Under the pieces are notes generated by a model that did no database searches, was not told the origin of the DNA, and saw nothing but the letters and a program-made list of their open reading frames with translations. From JAEKLB01 sp050249235 (GTDB taxonomy: Bacteria > Actinomycetota > Acidimicrobiia > Acidimicrobiales > CADCSY01): a stretch of 64,000 bases of DNA. Where the stretch lies: positions 5,288 through 69,287 of the forward strand of contig JBFWQW010000004.1 in assembly GCA_050249235.1 (NCBI GenBank), in the 5' to 3' direction. Positions 36,458 through 44,575 of the stretch are shown piece after piece (the stretch's first letter is position 1; the number at the start of each line of letters is the position of its first letter). The position numbers and the translations under genes were made by a program.

Positions 36458-38334
36458 GCCCCGGCTTCCCGTTCAGCGCCGTGGTCGCCGGCGACGACGC
36501 CAAGCTGGCGCTCGTCCTCGCCGCCGTCGACCCGGCCATCGGCGGGGTGCTGCTGCGGGGCGAGAAGGGGTCGGCGAAGTCGACGCTGGCGAGGGGGCTC
36601 GCCGAGCTGCTGCCCGGTGCCGCGCCCTTCACCGAGCTGCCACTCGGCGCCAGCGAGGAGCGGGTGGTCGGCTCCATCGACCTGGCCGCCGCCCTCCGAG
36701 ACGCCGAGGTGCGCTTCCAGCCCGGCCTGCTCGCCGCCGCCCACGGCGGGGTGCTCTACGTCGACGAGGTGAACCTGCTCGCCGACCACCTCGTCGACGT
36801 GCTGCTCGACGTGGCCGTCACCGGGCACAACCGGGTCGAGCGCGACAACGTCTCGCACGAGCACGCCGCCCGCTTCGTGCTGATCGGGTCGATGAACCCG
36901 GAGGAGGGCGACCTCCGGCCCCAGCTCCTCGACCGGTTCGGCCTCGCCGTCGACGTCCGGGCCCCCGCGCCCGTCGAGGACCGGGTCGAGGTCGTCCGCC
37001 GACGGCTGGCCTTCGACGCCGATCCGGCCGCCTTCGCCGAGCGCTGGGCCGGCGCGCAGCGGGCGCTCGCCGAGCGGCTGGCCGCGGCCCGGCCGGCCTC
37101 CGTCGACGACGCCGTGCTGGGCGCGGCCAGCGAGCTCGCGGTCGAGGCCGGGGCCGAGGGGATGCGGGCCGACCTGGTGCTGACCCGGGCCGCCGCCGCC
37201 CACGCCGGCTGGGCGGGCAGGGCGGCGGCCACGCTCGACGATCTGCGGGCCGTCGCCGCCATGGTGCTCGTCCACCGGGCCCGGCGGCACCCGCTCGAGC
37301 CGCCGGGAACGCCCCCCGACCTCGACGCCGCCGTCGACCGTGTCCTCGGGCCGGAGGGCGGGTCCGATCCGCCGGCCGGCGGTGCCGGTGCCAGTGCCGG
37401 TGGTGGTGACGGTGACGGTGACGGTGACCGGGAAGGCGACGACCGCGGGGCCGGCGACGAGGGCGGGGATGGCGACGGCAGCGGGGAAGGCGACGGGCGT
37501 GGCGCCGGCGGCGCCCGGGTGGCGCCGGCCGGTCCCCCGACCGCGGTCGCCCGGCTGGAGGCGCCCCGCGCCACCCAGTCCGGCGGGGGCGGGCGGCGGT
37601 CCACGGTGATCGGCGACCGGGGCCGGGCGATCGGCCACCGCGCCCCGTCCGGCCCGGTGGCCTCGGTCGCGGCGGTGCCGACGCTCGCGGCCGCCGCCGC
37701 CCGCCGCGCCCTCGACCCCGGCGCGGCCGGACGGATAGCGGCAGGTGGGATCGCGGCAGGCGACCTGCGCGAGGCGGTACGCGAAGCCCGGACCGGCAAC
37801 CTCCTCGTGCTCGCCGTGGACGCCTCGGGGTCGATGGGAGCCGATGCCCGCATGGCGGCGGTGAAGGGCGCGCTCTGCGGGCTCCTCGTCGACGCCTACC
37901 AGCGGCGTGACCGCGTCGCCCTCGTCACCTTCGCCGGCGATGCCGCCGAGGTGGCCCTCCGGCCCACGGGGAGCGTCGAGGTGGCGAGGACCCGGCTCGA
38001 GTCGCTCCCAACCGGTGGCGCCACCCCGCTGGCCGAGGGCATCCGGCTGGCGGCCGACGTCGCCGCCCGGGCCACCACGGCCACGTTGCGGCCGTTGCTC
38101 GTGCTCGTCACCGACGGGCGGGCCACGTCCGGCGCCGACCCCGTCGCCGACGCCATGGCCGCCGCCGCCACGGTGGCCCGCCGCGGGCTGCCCAGCGTGG
38201 TGATCGACGTCGAGGCCCCCGGTCCGGGCGGGCTCGGCCTGGCCGTGTCGCTGGCCCGGGCCATGGGCGCCCGGCACCTCCGGCTGCCCGATCTCACGGC
38301 CGGCCGCCTCGAAGCCACCCTGCGGACCCTCTGA
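36454..38334 (+). CDS. Fused ChlI/ChlD-like AAA+ and VWA chelatase subunit
   Basis: 626 residues. The N-terminal AAA+ domain (1 to about 280) has Walker A RGEKGSAKSTLARGL and Walker B GVLYVDEVNLLADHLVD. A Gly/Asp/Glu-rich linker runs from about 305 to 365. The C-terminal VWA domain (about 445-626) has the MIDAS motif VLAVDASGSMG, then PTGGATPLAEGI and VLVTDGRATSG. This architecture matches fused ChlID/BchD-type proteins and replaces CobS and CobT, which are absent here. Starting with GTG inside the cobN stop, it is almost surely the ATPase motor of the CobN chelatase. Confidence 0.9.
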   Translation: MSPGFPFSAVVAGDDAKLALVLAAVDPAIGGVLLRGEKGSAKSTLARGLAELLPGAAPFTELPLGASEERVVGSIDLAAALRDAEVRFQPGLLAAAHGGVLYVDEVNLLADHLVDVLLDVAVTGHNRVERDNVSHEHAARFVLIGSMNPEEGDLRPQLLDRFGLAVDVRAPAPVEDRVEVVRRRLAFDADPAAFAERWAGAQRALAERLAAARPASVDDAVLGAASELAVEAGAEGMRADLVLTRAAAAHAGWAGRAAATLDDLRAVAAMVLVHRARRHPLEPPGTPPDLDAAVDRVLGPEGGSDPPAGGAGASAGGGDGDGDGDREGDDRGAGDEGGDGDGSGEGDGRGAGGARVAPAGPPTAVARLEAPRATQSGGGGRRSTVIGDRGRAIGHRAPSGPVASVAAVPTLAAAAARRALDPGAAGRIAAGGIAAGDLREAVREARTGNLLVLAVDASGSMGADARMAAVKGALCGLLVDAYQRRDRVALVTFAGDAAEVALRPTGSVEVARTRLESLPTGGATPLAEGIRLAADVAARATTATLRPLLVLVTDGRATSGADPVADAMAAAATVARRGLPSVVIDVEAPGPGGLGLAVSLARAMGARHLRLPDLTAGRLEATLRTL

Positions 38335-38340
38335 CCGCCG

Positions 38341-38413
38341 CCGAACCCAGCCCCGACCCCGGCCCCGACCGAGCCGAACCCACCCGAACCCACCCGAACC
38401 CAGCCGAAGCCGA
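38341..38413. repeat. Degenerate 10-bp tandem repeat between chlID-like and btuF-like genes
   Basis: The unit CCGAACCCAC is repeated at 38374-38383, 38384-38393 and (with CAG end) 38394-38403, with related copies at 38341-38350 and 38404-38413. The tract fills most of the 94-bp gap that separates two coupled blocks of the cobalamin operon. No protein or stable hairpin is evident. Confidence 0.7.
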
Positions 38414-38428
38414 CCCACGAACCAGGTG

Positions 38429-39388
38429 ATGCGCATGCGATCCCCCCGACGACCGTTGACGATGCTCCTGCTGGGGGCGATCGTCCTCGCCGCCTGCGGT
38501 GGCGACGACGGCGGTGGCGACGACGACGGTGGCGGCGCCGCGCCGGAAGCTCGGGAGGCGGCCGACTTCCCCGTGTCGGTGCGGGCCGACCAGGGCGAGG
38601 TGGCGATCGAGGCCCGCCCCGAGCGCGTCGTGTCGCTGTCACCGTCGCTCACGGAGATGCTCTACGCCGTCGGCGCCGGGGACCAGGTGGTGGCGGTCGA
38701 CCGCAACTCGGACTTCCCCGACGGCGTCCCGGTCACCGACCTGAGCGGCCTGCGTCCCAACGTCGAGGCCATGGGTGGCTACCGACCCGACCTGGTCGTC
38801 CTCGCCAACGACCGCGACGGGATCGTGGGCGCGCTCACCGCCCTCGGGGTGCCGACCCTCCTGCTCGGCAGCCCCGCCCACCTCGACGACGTCTACGACC
38901 AGCTGGCGTCGATCGGGGCCGCCACCGGTCATGCCGCCGAGGCGGACGAGGTCGTCGACGAGATCCGTGACGAGCTCGACGAGCTCGCCGGGGCGCTCCC
39001 GAAGCGGTCCAGGCCGCTCCGCTACTTCTTCGAGGTGAGCGACACGTACCACTCGGTCACCTCCCAGACCTTCACCGGCGAGCTGCTGCGGCTGGCCGGG
39101 CTGGCCAGCATCGCCGACGCCGCCGGCGGGGCGGCCGGTGGCTACCCGCAGCTGTCCGCCGAGTTCGTCCTCGACGCCGACCCGGACCTGATCTTCCTGG
39201 CCCACGCCGGCGGCGCCAACCCGACGAGCGACCAGGTCGCGGCCCGAGCCGGCTGGAACCGCCTGGCCGCCGTCTCCAACGGACGGGTCGTGGCCCTCGA
39301 GCCCGACCTGGCCTCGAGATGGGGGCCCCGGATCGTCGACCTCCTGCGGGCCGTCGTCCAGGCCGTCGAGGCGTTGCCGGGCGCATGA
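38429..39388 (+). CDS. btuF: BtuF-like corrinoid-binding lipoprotein
   Basis: About 319 residues. The lipoprotein signal ends in LGAIVLAAC, followed by an acidic Gly/Asp linker. The substrate-binding domain has PERVVSLSPSLTEMLYAVGAG, LRPNVEAMGGYRPDLVVL and a C-terminal LEPDLASRWGPRIVDLL, as in BtuF/FhuD-class III proteins. It should capture cobalamin, cobinamide or another corrinoid and hand it to BtuC. A GTG one codon upstream (38426) is an alternative start. The stop overlaps btuC (ATGA). A ferric siderophore as ligand cannot be excluded. Confidence 0.85.
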   Translation: MRMRSPRRPLTMLLLGAIVLAACGGDDGGGDDDGGGAAPEAREAADFPVSVRADQGEVAIEARPERVVSLSPSLTEMLYAVGAGDQVVAVDRNSDFPDGVPVTDLSGLRPNVEAMGGYRPDLVVLANDRDGIVGALTALGVPTLLLGSPAHLDDVYDQLASIGAATGHAAEADEVVDEIRDELDELAGALPKRSRPLRYFFEVSDTYHSVTSQTFTGELLRLAGLASIADAAGGAAGGYPQLSAEFVLDADPDLIFLAHAGGANPTSDQVAARAGWNRLAAVSNGRVVALEPDLASRWGPRIVDLLRAVVQAVEALPGA

Positions 39389-40479
39389 CGACCCTGCCGG
39401 TGCCGGAGTCCGGGTCGCCGGTGGCCGCGCTCGACGGTCGCCGGCACCCGGCCCGGCTCCCGGTGCGGTGGCTGGCGCTGAGCGGGCTCGGCGCGCTCGC
39501 GGCCGCCCTGGTGGCGGTGGCCCTCGGCCCGGTCGGGCTGCCGATCGGGCGGGTGGCGGTCGAGCTCGTCGACCGCCTCCCCTTCGTCGACGTGGAGTCG
39601 GGGCTCTCCCCGATCCAGGCCGCCATCGTCACCGAGATCCGGCTCCCCCGGGTGGTGCTGGCCCTGCTCGTGGGCGCGGTGCTGGCCACGTCCGGCGGCG
39701 CCTACCAGGGGGTGTTCCGCAACCCCCTCGCCGATCCGTACCTGCTCGGTGTCGCCTCCGGCGCCGGGCTCGGCGCCACCGTGGCCATCGTGGGCGCCGG
39801 AGCCAGCCTCACCGGGCCGGTCGGGGCGGTGCCGGCCGCAGCCTTCCTGGGCGCCCTGCTCGCCGTCGGCGCCGCCTACGCCCTCGGCCGCAGCGGCGAG
39901 CGCACCCGCTCGGGCGCGTCGCTCATCCTCGCCGGGGTGGCCGTGGCCGCCCTGTTCACCGCGCTGCAGACCTTCCTCCTCCAGCAGGACGACGAAGCCA
40001 TCCGCGACGTGTACGCCTGGCTGCTCGGCCGGTTCAACGCCGCCGACTGGGACGACGTCGCGCTCGTCGCGCCCTACGTGGCGGTGAGCCTCGCCGTCCT
40101 CGTCGCCGCCGCCCGCCACCTCGACGTGCTGAGCGTCGGCGACACGGAGGCCGACGCCCTCGGCCTGCGCCCGGCCCGGGTGCGCCTCGCCGTCGTCGTC
40201 GCGGCGTCGCTCGGCACCGCCGCCGCCGTCGCCGTCAGCGGCCTGGTCGGGTTCGTCGGGATCATCGTCCCCCACGCCATCCGGCTCCGGGCCGGTGCCA
40301 GCTACCGGCGCATCCTCCCGCTGGCGGCCGTGCTCGGCGGCGCCTTCCTCTGCCTCGCCGACCTGGTGGCCCGGACCGTGCTGGCCCCGGCCGAGGTCCC
40401 GATCGGCGTGATCACCGCCATCGTCGGCGCCCCCTTCTTCCTCGTCGTCCTGCGCACGAGCCGGACGATCGGGCCGTGA
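39385..40479 (+). CDS. btuC: BtuC-like FecCD-family ABC permease
   Basis: 364 residues with about ten membrane segments. LPRVVLALLVGAVLATSGGAYQGVFRNPLADPYLLGVASGAGLGA is the classic FecCD-family region (its core is GGAYQGVFRNPLADP). GLVGFVGIIVPHAIRL is the second family motif. The ATG overlaps the btuF stop and its stop overlaps btuD (GTGA). It forms the membrane channel of the corrinoid importer. Confidence 0.9.
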   Translation: MTTLPVPESGSPVAALDGRRHPARLPVRWLALSGLGALAAALVAVALGPVGLPIGRVAVELVDRLPFVDVESGLSPIQAAIVTEIRLPRVVLALLVGAVLATSGGAYQGVFRNPLADPYLLGVASGAGLGATVAIVGAGASLTGPVGAVPAAAFLGALLAVGAAYALGRSGERTRSGASLILAGVAVAALFTALQTFLLQQDDEAIRDVYAWLLGRFNAADWDDVALVAPYVAVSLAVLVAAARHLDVLSVGDTEADALGLRPARVRLAVVVAASLGTAAAVAVSGLVGFVGIIVPHAIRLRAGASYRRILPLAAVLGGAFLCLADLVARTVLAPAEVPIGVITAIVGAPFFLVVLRTSRTIGP

Positions 40480-41315
40480 GGCCCGCCGTCTACGCCGTGG
40501 GGGTCACGGTCTCCGCCGGCGGCCGCCGCATCGTCGACGACGTCGACCTCACCGTCGGCTCCGGCGACTGGTTCACCGTCGTCGGGCCGAACGGGGCGGG
40601 CAAGACCACCCTGCTGCGGGCGCTCCTCGGGCTCGTCCCGTCGACGGGTCGCATCGAGCTCACCGGCACCCCGCTCTCGAAGCTGTCCCGCCGGGAGCGA
40701 TCGCGCCTCGTGGCCTTCGTGCCGCAGAGCCCGACCATCCCGGCGGGGATGACCGTCCTCCACTACGTCCTGCTCGGCCGCACCGCCCACCTCGGGCCCC
40801 TCGCCGGCGAGACCGCCGACGACCTCGACGCCGCCCACCTGGCGCTGGCCCAGCTCGAGCTGGTCGCCTTCGCCGACCGGTCGCTCGACACGCTCTCCGG
40901 GGGCGAGCTCCAGCGGACCGTCCTGGCCCGGGCCCTCGCCCAGCGGGCGCCGCTGCTCTTCCTGGACGAGCCGACGAGCGCGCTCGACATCGGCCGGCAG
41001 CAGGGGCTGCTCGACCTCGTCGACCGGCTCCGGCACGATCTCGGCCTCACCGTGGTGTCGACGATGCACGACCTGACCCTCACCGCCCAGTACGCCGACC
41101 ACGTCGTGCTGCTCGACCGCGGGAAGGTGGTCATCTCCGGGACGCCCGTGCAGGTGTTCACCGGCCCCCAGCTCAGCGACCACTACGCCGGCGCCCGCGT
41201 CGACGTCATCCGCCACAAGGGGAGCCTCGCCGTCATCCCGTGGCGCCAGACCGAACCGACCGCACAGACCGAACCGACCGGACCGACCGGACCGACCGCC
41301 GAGGAGCGCCCATGA
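40476..41315 (+). CDS. btuD: BtuD-like ABC ATPase
   Basis: 279 residues. Walker A VVGPNGAGKTTLLRAL, Q-loop VAFVPQSPTIP, signature TLSGGELQRTVLARAL, Walker B LLFLDEPTSALD and the switch His STMHDLTLT are all present. The C-terminal tail is a low-complexity T-E-P-T/T-G-P-T repeat encoded by tandem GACCGAACCGACCG units. GTG start overlaps btuC; the stop overlaps cobO (ATGA). It powers uptake with BtuCF. Confidence 0.9.
   Translation: MRPAVYAVGVTVSAGGRRIVDDVDLTVGSGDWFTVVGPNGAGKTTLLRALLGLVPSTGRIELTGTPLSKLSRRERSRLVAFVPQSPTIPAGMTVLHYVLLGRTAHLGPLAGETADDLDAAHLALAQLELVAFADRSLDTLSGGELQRTVLARALAQRAPLLFLDEPTSALDIGRQQGLLDLVDRLRHDLGLTVVSTMHDLTLTAQYADHVVLLDRGKVVISGTPVQVFTGPQLSDHYAGARVDVIRHKGSLAVIPWRQTEPTAQTEPTGPTGPTAEERP
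41249..41298. repeat. In-frame tandem repeats at the 3' end of btuD-like gene
   Basis: GACCGAACCGACCG occurs at 41249-41262 and 41267-41280, followed by GACCGACCG at 41281-41289 and 41290-41298. The tract encodes the Thr/Pro-rich tail of the ATPase and lies 13 bp before the cobO start. It shares the CCGAACC core with the repeat at 38341-38413. Confidence 0.8.
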
Positions 41316-41890
41316 GCACCGAGAACCCGACCGAGATCCCCACCGACGACCCCCGCCCCAAGGACCTCCGCCGGGCTCCGTCGCTGGTGCTCGTGAACAC
41401 CGGCAACGGCAAGGGCAAGACGTCGGCCGCCATCGGTGTCGCCATCCGGGGTCACGCCCGAGGCTGGCCGGTCGGCGTGGTCCAGTTCCTGAAGTCGGGC
41501 ACATGGCACACGGGCGAGGAGAAGGTCTGCCGTGAGCTCGGCATCGACTGGTGGGCGATCGGCGAGGGCTTCACGTGGGACTCCGAGGACCTGACCGAGG
41601 ACCAGGCGGTGGCCCAGCGGGCCTGGGCCCACGCCCGCCGGCTCGTCGAGGCCGGCGACCACCAGCTCGTGATCCTCGACGAGGTCACCTACCCGCTCAA
41701 CTGGGGCTGGATCGACCGCGACGAGCTGCTGGCCACCATCCGCGACCGGCCCCCGCACGTGAACATCGTGTGCACGGGGCGGAACGCGCCGGCCGAGCTC
41801 GTCGAGATCGCCGACACGGTCACCGAGATGAACGTGGTGAAGCACGCGTACAAGCAGGGCATCCGGGCCAAGAAGGGCATCGACTACTGA
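41312..41890 (+). CDS. cobO: Cob(I)yrinic acid a,c-diamide adenosyltransferase CobO
   Basis: 192 residues. P-loop VNTGNGKGKTSAAIG (about residue 30), GVVQFLKSGTWHTGEE, WAHARRLVEAG, LVILDEVTYPLNWGWID and VCTGRNAPAELVEIADTVTEM are those of CobO/BtuR. It transfers the adenosyl group from ATP to Co(I) corrinoids. The ATG overlaps the btuD stop. It needs a Co(I) reductant, which makes the FhuF-like protein in the same unit interesting. Confidence 0.95.
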   Translation: MSTENPTEIPTDDPRPKDLRRAPSLVLVNTGNGKGKTSAAIGVAIRGHARGWPVGVVQFLKSGTWHTGEEKVCRELGIDWWAIGEGFTWDSEDLTEDQAVAQRAWAHARRLVEAGDHQLVILDEVTYPLNWGWIDRDELLATIRDRPPHVNIVCTGRNAPAELVEIADTVTEMNVVKHAYKQGIRAKKGIDY

Positions 41891-41891
41891 C

Positions 41892-43232
41892 ATGGGTCAC
41901 CTCGGCCCCCGGCTGGTCGTGGCCGGCACCGCGTCCGGCGTCGGCAAGACCACCGTCGCCACCGGGCTCATGGTCGCGCTCCGGCGGCGGGGGATGGCGG
42001 TGGCGAACGCCAAGGTCGGCCCCGACTTCATCGACCCCGGCTACCACGCCCTCGCCACGGGTCGGCCGCCCCGCAACCTCGACGCCTGGATCTGCGGCGA
42101 GGGCGCCGTCGGCCCGCTGGCCGGGCGGGCCGGGGCCGGGGCCGACGTGCTCGTCGTGGAGGGCGTCATGGGGCTGTTCGACGGGGCCGCCATCGAGGGC
42201 CCGCCGGCGACGACCGCCTCGATCGCCGCCCGGCTGGCGGCGCCGGTCCTGCTGGTGGTCGACGCGGCGGCGATGAGCGGGTCGGTCGCCGCCCTCGTCC
42301 ACGGGTTCGCCTCCTACCGGCCCGACGTGCGGGTGGCCGGGGTGGTGCTCAACCGGGTCGGCAGCGACAGCCACGAGCAGCAGCTCCGGGCGGCGCTCGA
42401 GCCGCTCGGCATCCCGGTCGTCGGCGCGCTGCGCCGCGACGACGCCCTCACCTGGCGCGACCGCCATCTCGGGCTCGTGCCCGTGATCGAGCAGGCCGCC
42501 GAGGTGCGCCGGTCGCTCGACCGGCTCGCCGCGCGGGTGGCGGCCGGGATCGACCTCGACGCCGTGGTGCGGATCGCCGCCAGCGCGCCGGGGCTCGGCG
42601 TGGACGAGCCGGCGAGGCCGGCGGTGGGCGGCGCCGCCCGTGTGGCCGTGGCCGCCGGCGCCGGCTTCGACTTCGTGTACCGCGACAACCTCGAAGCGCT
42701 CGAGCAGGCCGGGGCCGAGCTGCTGCCGTTCGACCCGATCGAGGACGGCCGACTGCCGGCCGGGAGCCAGGCCCTGTACGCGGGGGGCGGGTTCCCTGAG
42801 GTGTTCGCGCCGGCGCTGGCGGCCAACGGGGCGCTCCTCGACGACCTACGGTCGCGCCGCCTGCCGACGTGGGCGGAGTGCGGTGGGATGCTCTGGCTGT
42901 GCCGCTCGCTCGACGGCCACCCGATGGCCGGCGTGGTCGAGGCCGAGGCCCGGATGACGTCGACGCTGACCCTCGGCTACCGGCGGGCCGTGAGCGGCGT
43001 GGACCACCCGCTGGCGCCGGCCGGCACCGAGCTGCGGGGCCACGAGTTCCACTATTCGGCGGTCGAGCCGACCGGCGCCGCCCTCGAGCTGACGGGGCGG
43101 GCCGGCCGGGCCGCCGGCGGCTTCGCCTCGCCCTCGTTGCTGGCCTCCTACCTCCACCTCCACCTCGGCGGCGACCCCTCCCCGGCCACCCGCTTCGTCG
43201 CCACCGCCGCCGCGGCCGTCGGGGCCGGCTGA
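41892..43232 (+). CDS. cobB: (Hydrogeno)cobyrinic acid a,c-diamide synthase CobB/CbiA
   Basis: 446 residues. The N-terminal ATP-binding region is VVAGTASGVGKTTVATGL with KVGPDFIDPGYH; VVEGVMGLFDG follows. The C-terminal glutamine amidotransferase has the Cys in TWAECGGMLWLC (about residue 330) and the His in LRGHEFHYS. It amidates the a and c side chains. With CobN present the substrate is probably hydrogenobyrinic acid. It follows cobO with one base between and is ended by a small hairpin. Confidence 0.94.
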   Translation: MGHLGPRLVVAGTASGVGKTTVATGLMVALRRRGMAVANAKVGPDFIDPGYHALATGRPPRNLDAWICGEGAVGPLAGRAGAGADVLVVEGVMGLFDGAAIEGPPATTASIAARLAAPVLLVVDAAAMSGSVAALVHGFASYRPDVRVAGVVLNRVGSDSHEQQLRAALEPLGIPVVGALRRDDALTWRDRHLGLVPVIEQAAEVRRSLDRLAARVAAGIDLDAVVRIAASAPGLGVDEPARPAVGGAARVAVAAGAGFDFVYRDNLEALEQAGAELLPFDPIEDGRLPAGSQALYAGGGFPEVFAPALAANGALLDDLRSRRLPTWAECGGMLWLCRSLDGHPMAGVVEAEARMTSTLTLGYRRAVSGVDHPLAPAGTELRGHEFHYSAVEPTGAALELTGRAGRAAGGFASPSLLASYLHLHLGGDPSPATRFVATAAAAVGAG

Positions 43233-43233
43233 A

Positions 43234-43250
43234 TCTCGCACCTCGCGAGA
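43234..43250. terminator. Short hairpin at the end of the cobalamin operon
   Basis: TCTCGC (43234-43239) pairs with GCGAGA (43245-43250), loop ACCTC. It starts one base after the cobB stop. The stem is short, so termination may be weak. Confidence 0.45.
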
Positions 43251-43347
43251 GCGGGGGAGAGAACGAGCGCGAGCGACACGGCGGGCGATGCGGGCGTACC
43301 GTGGAGGGCTCGGGCACCAAGGGGCGCTCGAGAGGGGGAACGCCACC

Positions 43348-44475
43348 ATGGCCGAACGGATCATCTCCGCCGACTCGCACTTCGAGATCCCAGTCGAGAA
43401 GATCGTCGAGTACCTGCCCGAGAAGCACAAGAAGGAGTACACCGACTACCGCGAGGCCAAGCTCGCCGAGATGATGGCGTCGCTGGCCGGCGGGGGCTCG
43501 GCCATGACGCCGGCCCTGCGCAACAAGCCTGCCGGCGCGCCCGTCGTGGCGGCCGTGCCGAAGCTCACGGACCAGCTCTACCCGGCCGCCGGGCGACCGG
43601 GCGGCTCGGACCCGTACGAACGCCTCAAGGACATGGACATCGACAAGGTCGACGCCGAGGTCCTCTATCTCAACTTCGGCGACGTCGACGTCTTCTACGA
43701 CCTCTCGGACGAAGCCTGCTCGGCCGGGTTCGAGGCCTTCACGTCGGCAGCGCTCGACGTGGCCGCGCCCGATCCCAACCGGCTCCTGCCCGTGTACCCG
43801 ATGCTGCTGCACGACATCGACCTGGCCATCAAGGAGGTCCACCGCATCGCCAACCAGGGCGGCCGGGCCGTGATGGTGCCGGCCTACCCGACCGACTTCA
43901 ACCTGGCGCCCTACCACGACGAGATCTACGACCCGCTGTGGTCGGCGCTGGAAGACCTCGAGATGCCGGTGAGCCAGCACGTGAACCTGAAGAAGTCGGG
44001 CCGGGAGATCAGCGACTGGGACCCGACACCCACGAAGGCGATCATGCAGTCGCTCCCGCCGATCTTCATGGCCGAGCTGCTCGGGAGCTGGGTGCTCACC
44101 GGCATCTTCGACAAGCACCCGAAGCTCAACGTGGTCCTCGTCGAGGCGGGGATCGGGTGGATCCCCTACTACCTCATGCGCCTCGACAAGATGAAGGACC
44201 GCCACAACTGGGCGGCCCGGGGCTTCGAGCTGCCCAAGCTCCCGAGCGAGTACTGGCACTCGAACATGGCGGCCACGTTCGAGGAGGACAGCGTCGGCAT
44301 GAAGCTCCTCGAGGAGCTCGGCGAGGACAACGTCATGTGGGCCACGGACTACCCGCACCCGGACTGCACCTGGCCCGTCTCCCAGGACGTGCTCGTCGAG
44401 CAGTTCGGTGGGCTCCCGGAGGCCACGAAGCGCAAGATCACCCACGGCAACGCGGCCCGGCTCTACCACCTCTGA
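43348..44475 (+). CDS. Amidohydrolase family 2 (COG2159) protein
   Basis: 375 residues. A TIM-barrel hydrolase related to aminocarboxymuconate-semialdehyde decarboxylase: the N-terminal ISADSHFEIP, the barrel histidine in MPVSQHVNL, VVLVEAGIGWIPYYLMRLD and the C-terminal metal Asp in WATDYPHPDCTWP. The usual D-x-H-x-H is shortened to S-H-F-E, as in many actinobacterial homologues. The ATG has AGAGGGGGAA upstream, and a TACCGT about 45 bases before is a plausible -10. Such genes often lie in aromatic or steroid catabolism clusters. The substrate is unknown. Confidence 0.82.
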   Translation: MAERIISADSHFEIPVEKIVEYLPEKHKKEYTDYREAKLAEMMASLAGGGSAMTPALRNKPAGAPVVAAVPKLTDQLYPAAGRPGGSDPYERLKDMDIDKVDAEVLYLNFGDVDVFYDLSDEACSAGFEAFTSAALDVAAPDPNRLLPVYPMLLHDIDLAIKEVHRIANQGGRAVMVPAYPTDFNLAPYHDEIYDPLWSALEDLEMPVSQHVNLKKSGREISDWDPTPTKAIMQSLPPIFMAELLGSWVLTGIFDKHPKLNVVLVEAGIGWIPYYLMRLDKMKDRHNWAARGFELPKLPSEYWHSNMAATFEEDSVGMKLLEELGEDNVMWATDYPHPDCTWPVSQDVLVEQFGGLPEATKRKITHGNAARLYHL

Positions 44476-44517
44476 CGGCGGACGCCCCGGCGTCCGACGG
44501 CCACGTTCGCTCACCGG

Positions 44518-44545
44518 CGAGGCCCGAGCTCCGGCTCGGGCCTCG
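44518..44545. terminator. Bidirectional terminator hairpin
   Basis: A perfect 12-bp stem: CGAGGCCCGAGC (44518-44529) with GCTCGGGCCTCG (44534-44545), loop TCCG. It lies between the convergent amidohydrolase and LLM oxidoreductase genes. Confidence 0.85.
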
Positions 44546-44575
44546 CCCGCGCCCGGCGCCTGGTCCGCTGGCCTC

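Noticed and set aside
36307..38652. A 781-codon open frame antisense to the chlID-like gene
   Set aside because: Shadow of a GC-rich gene; no recognisable motif, and the sense frame has clear AAA+ and VWA domains.
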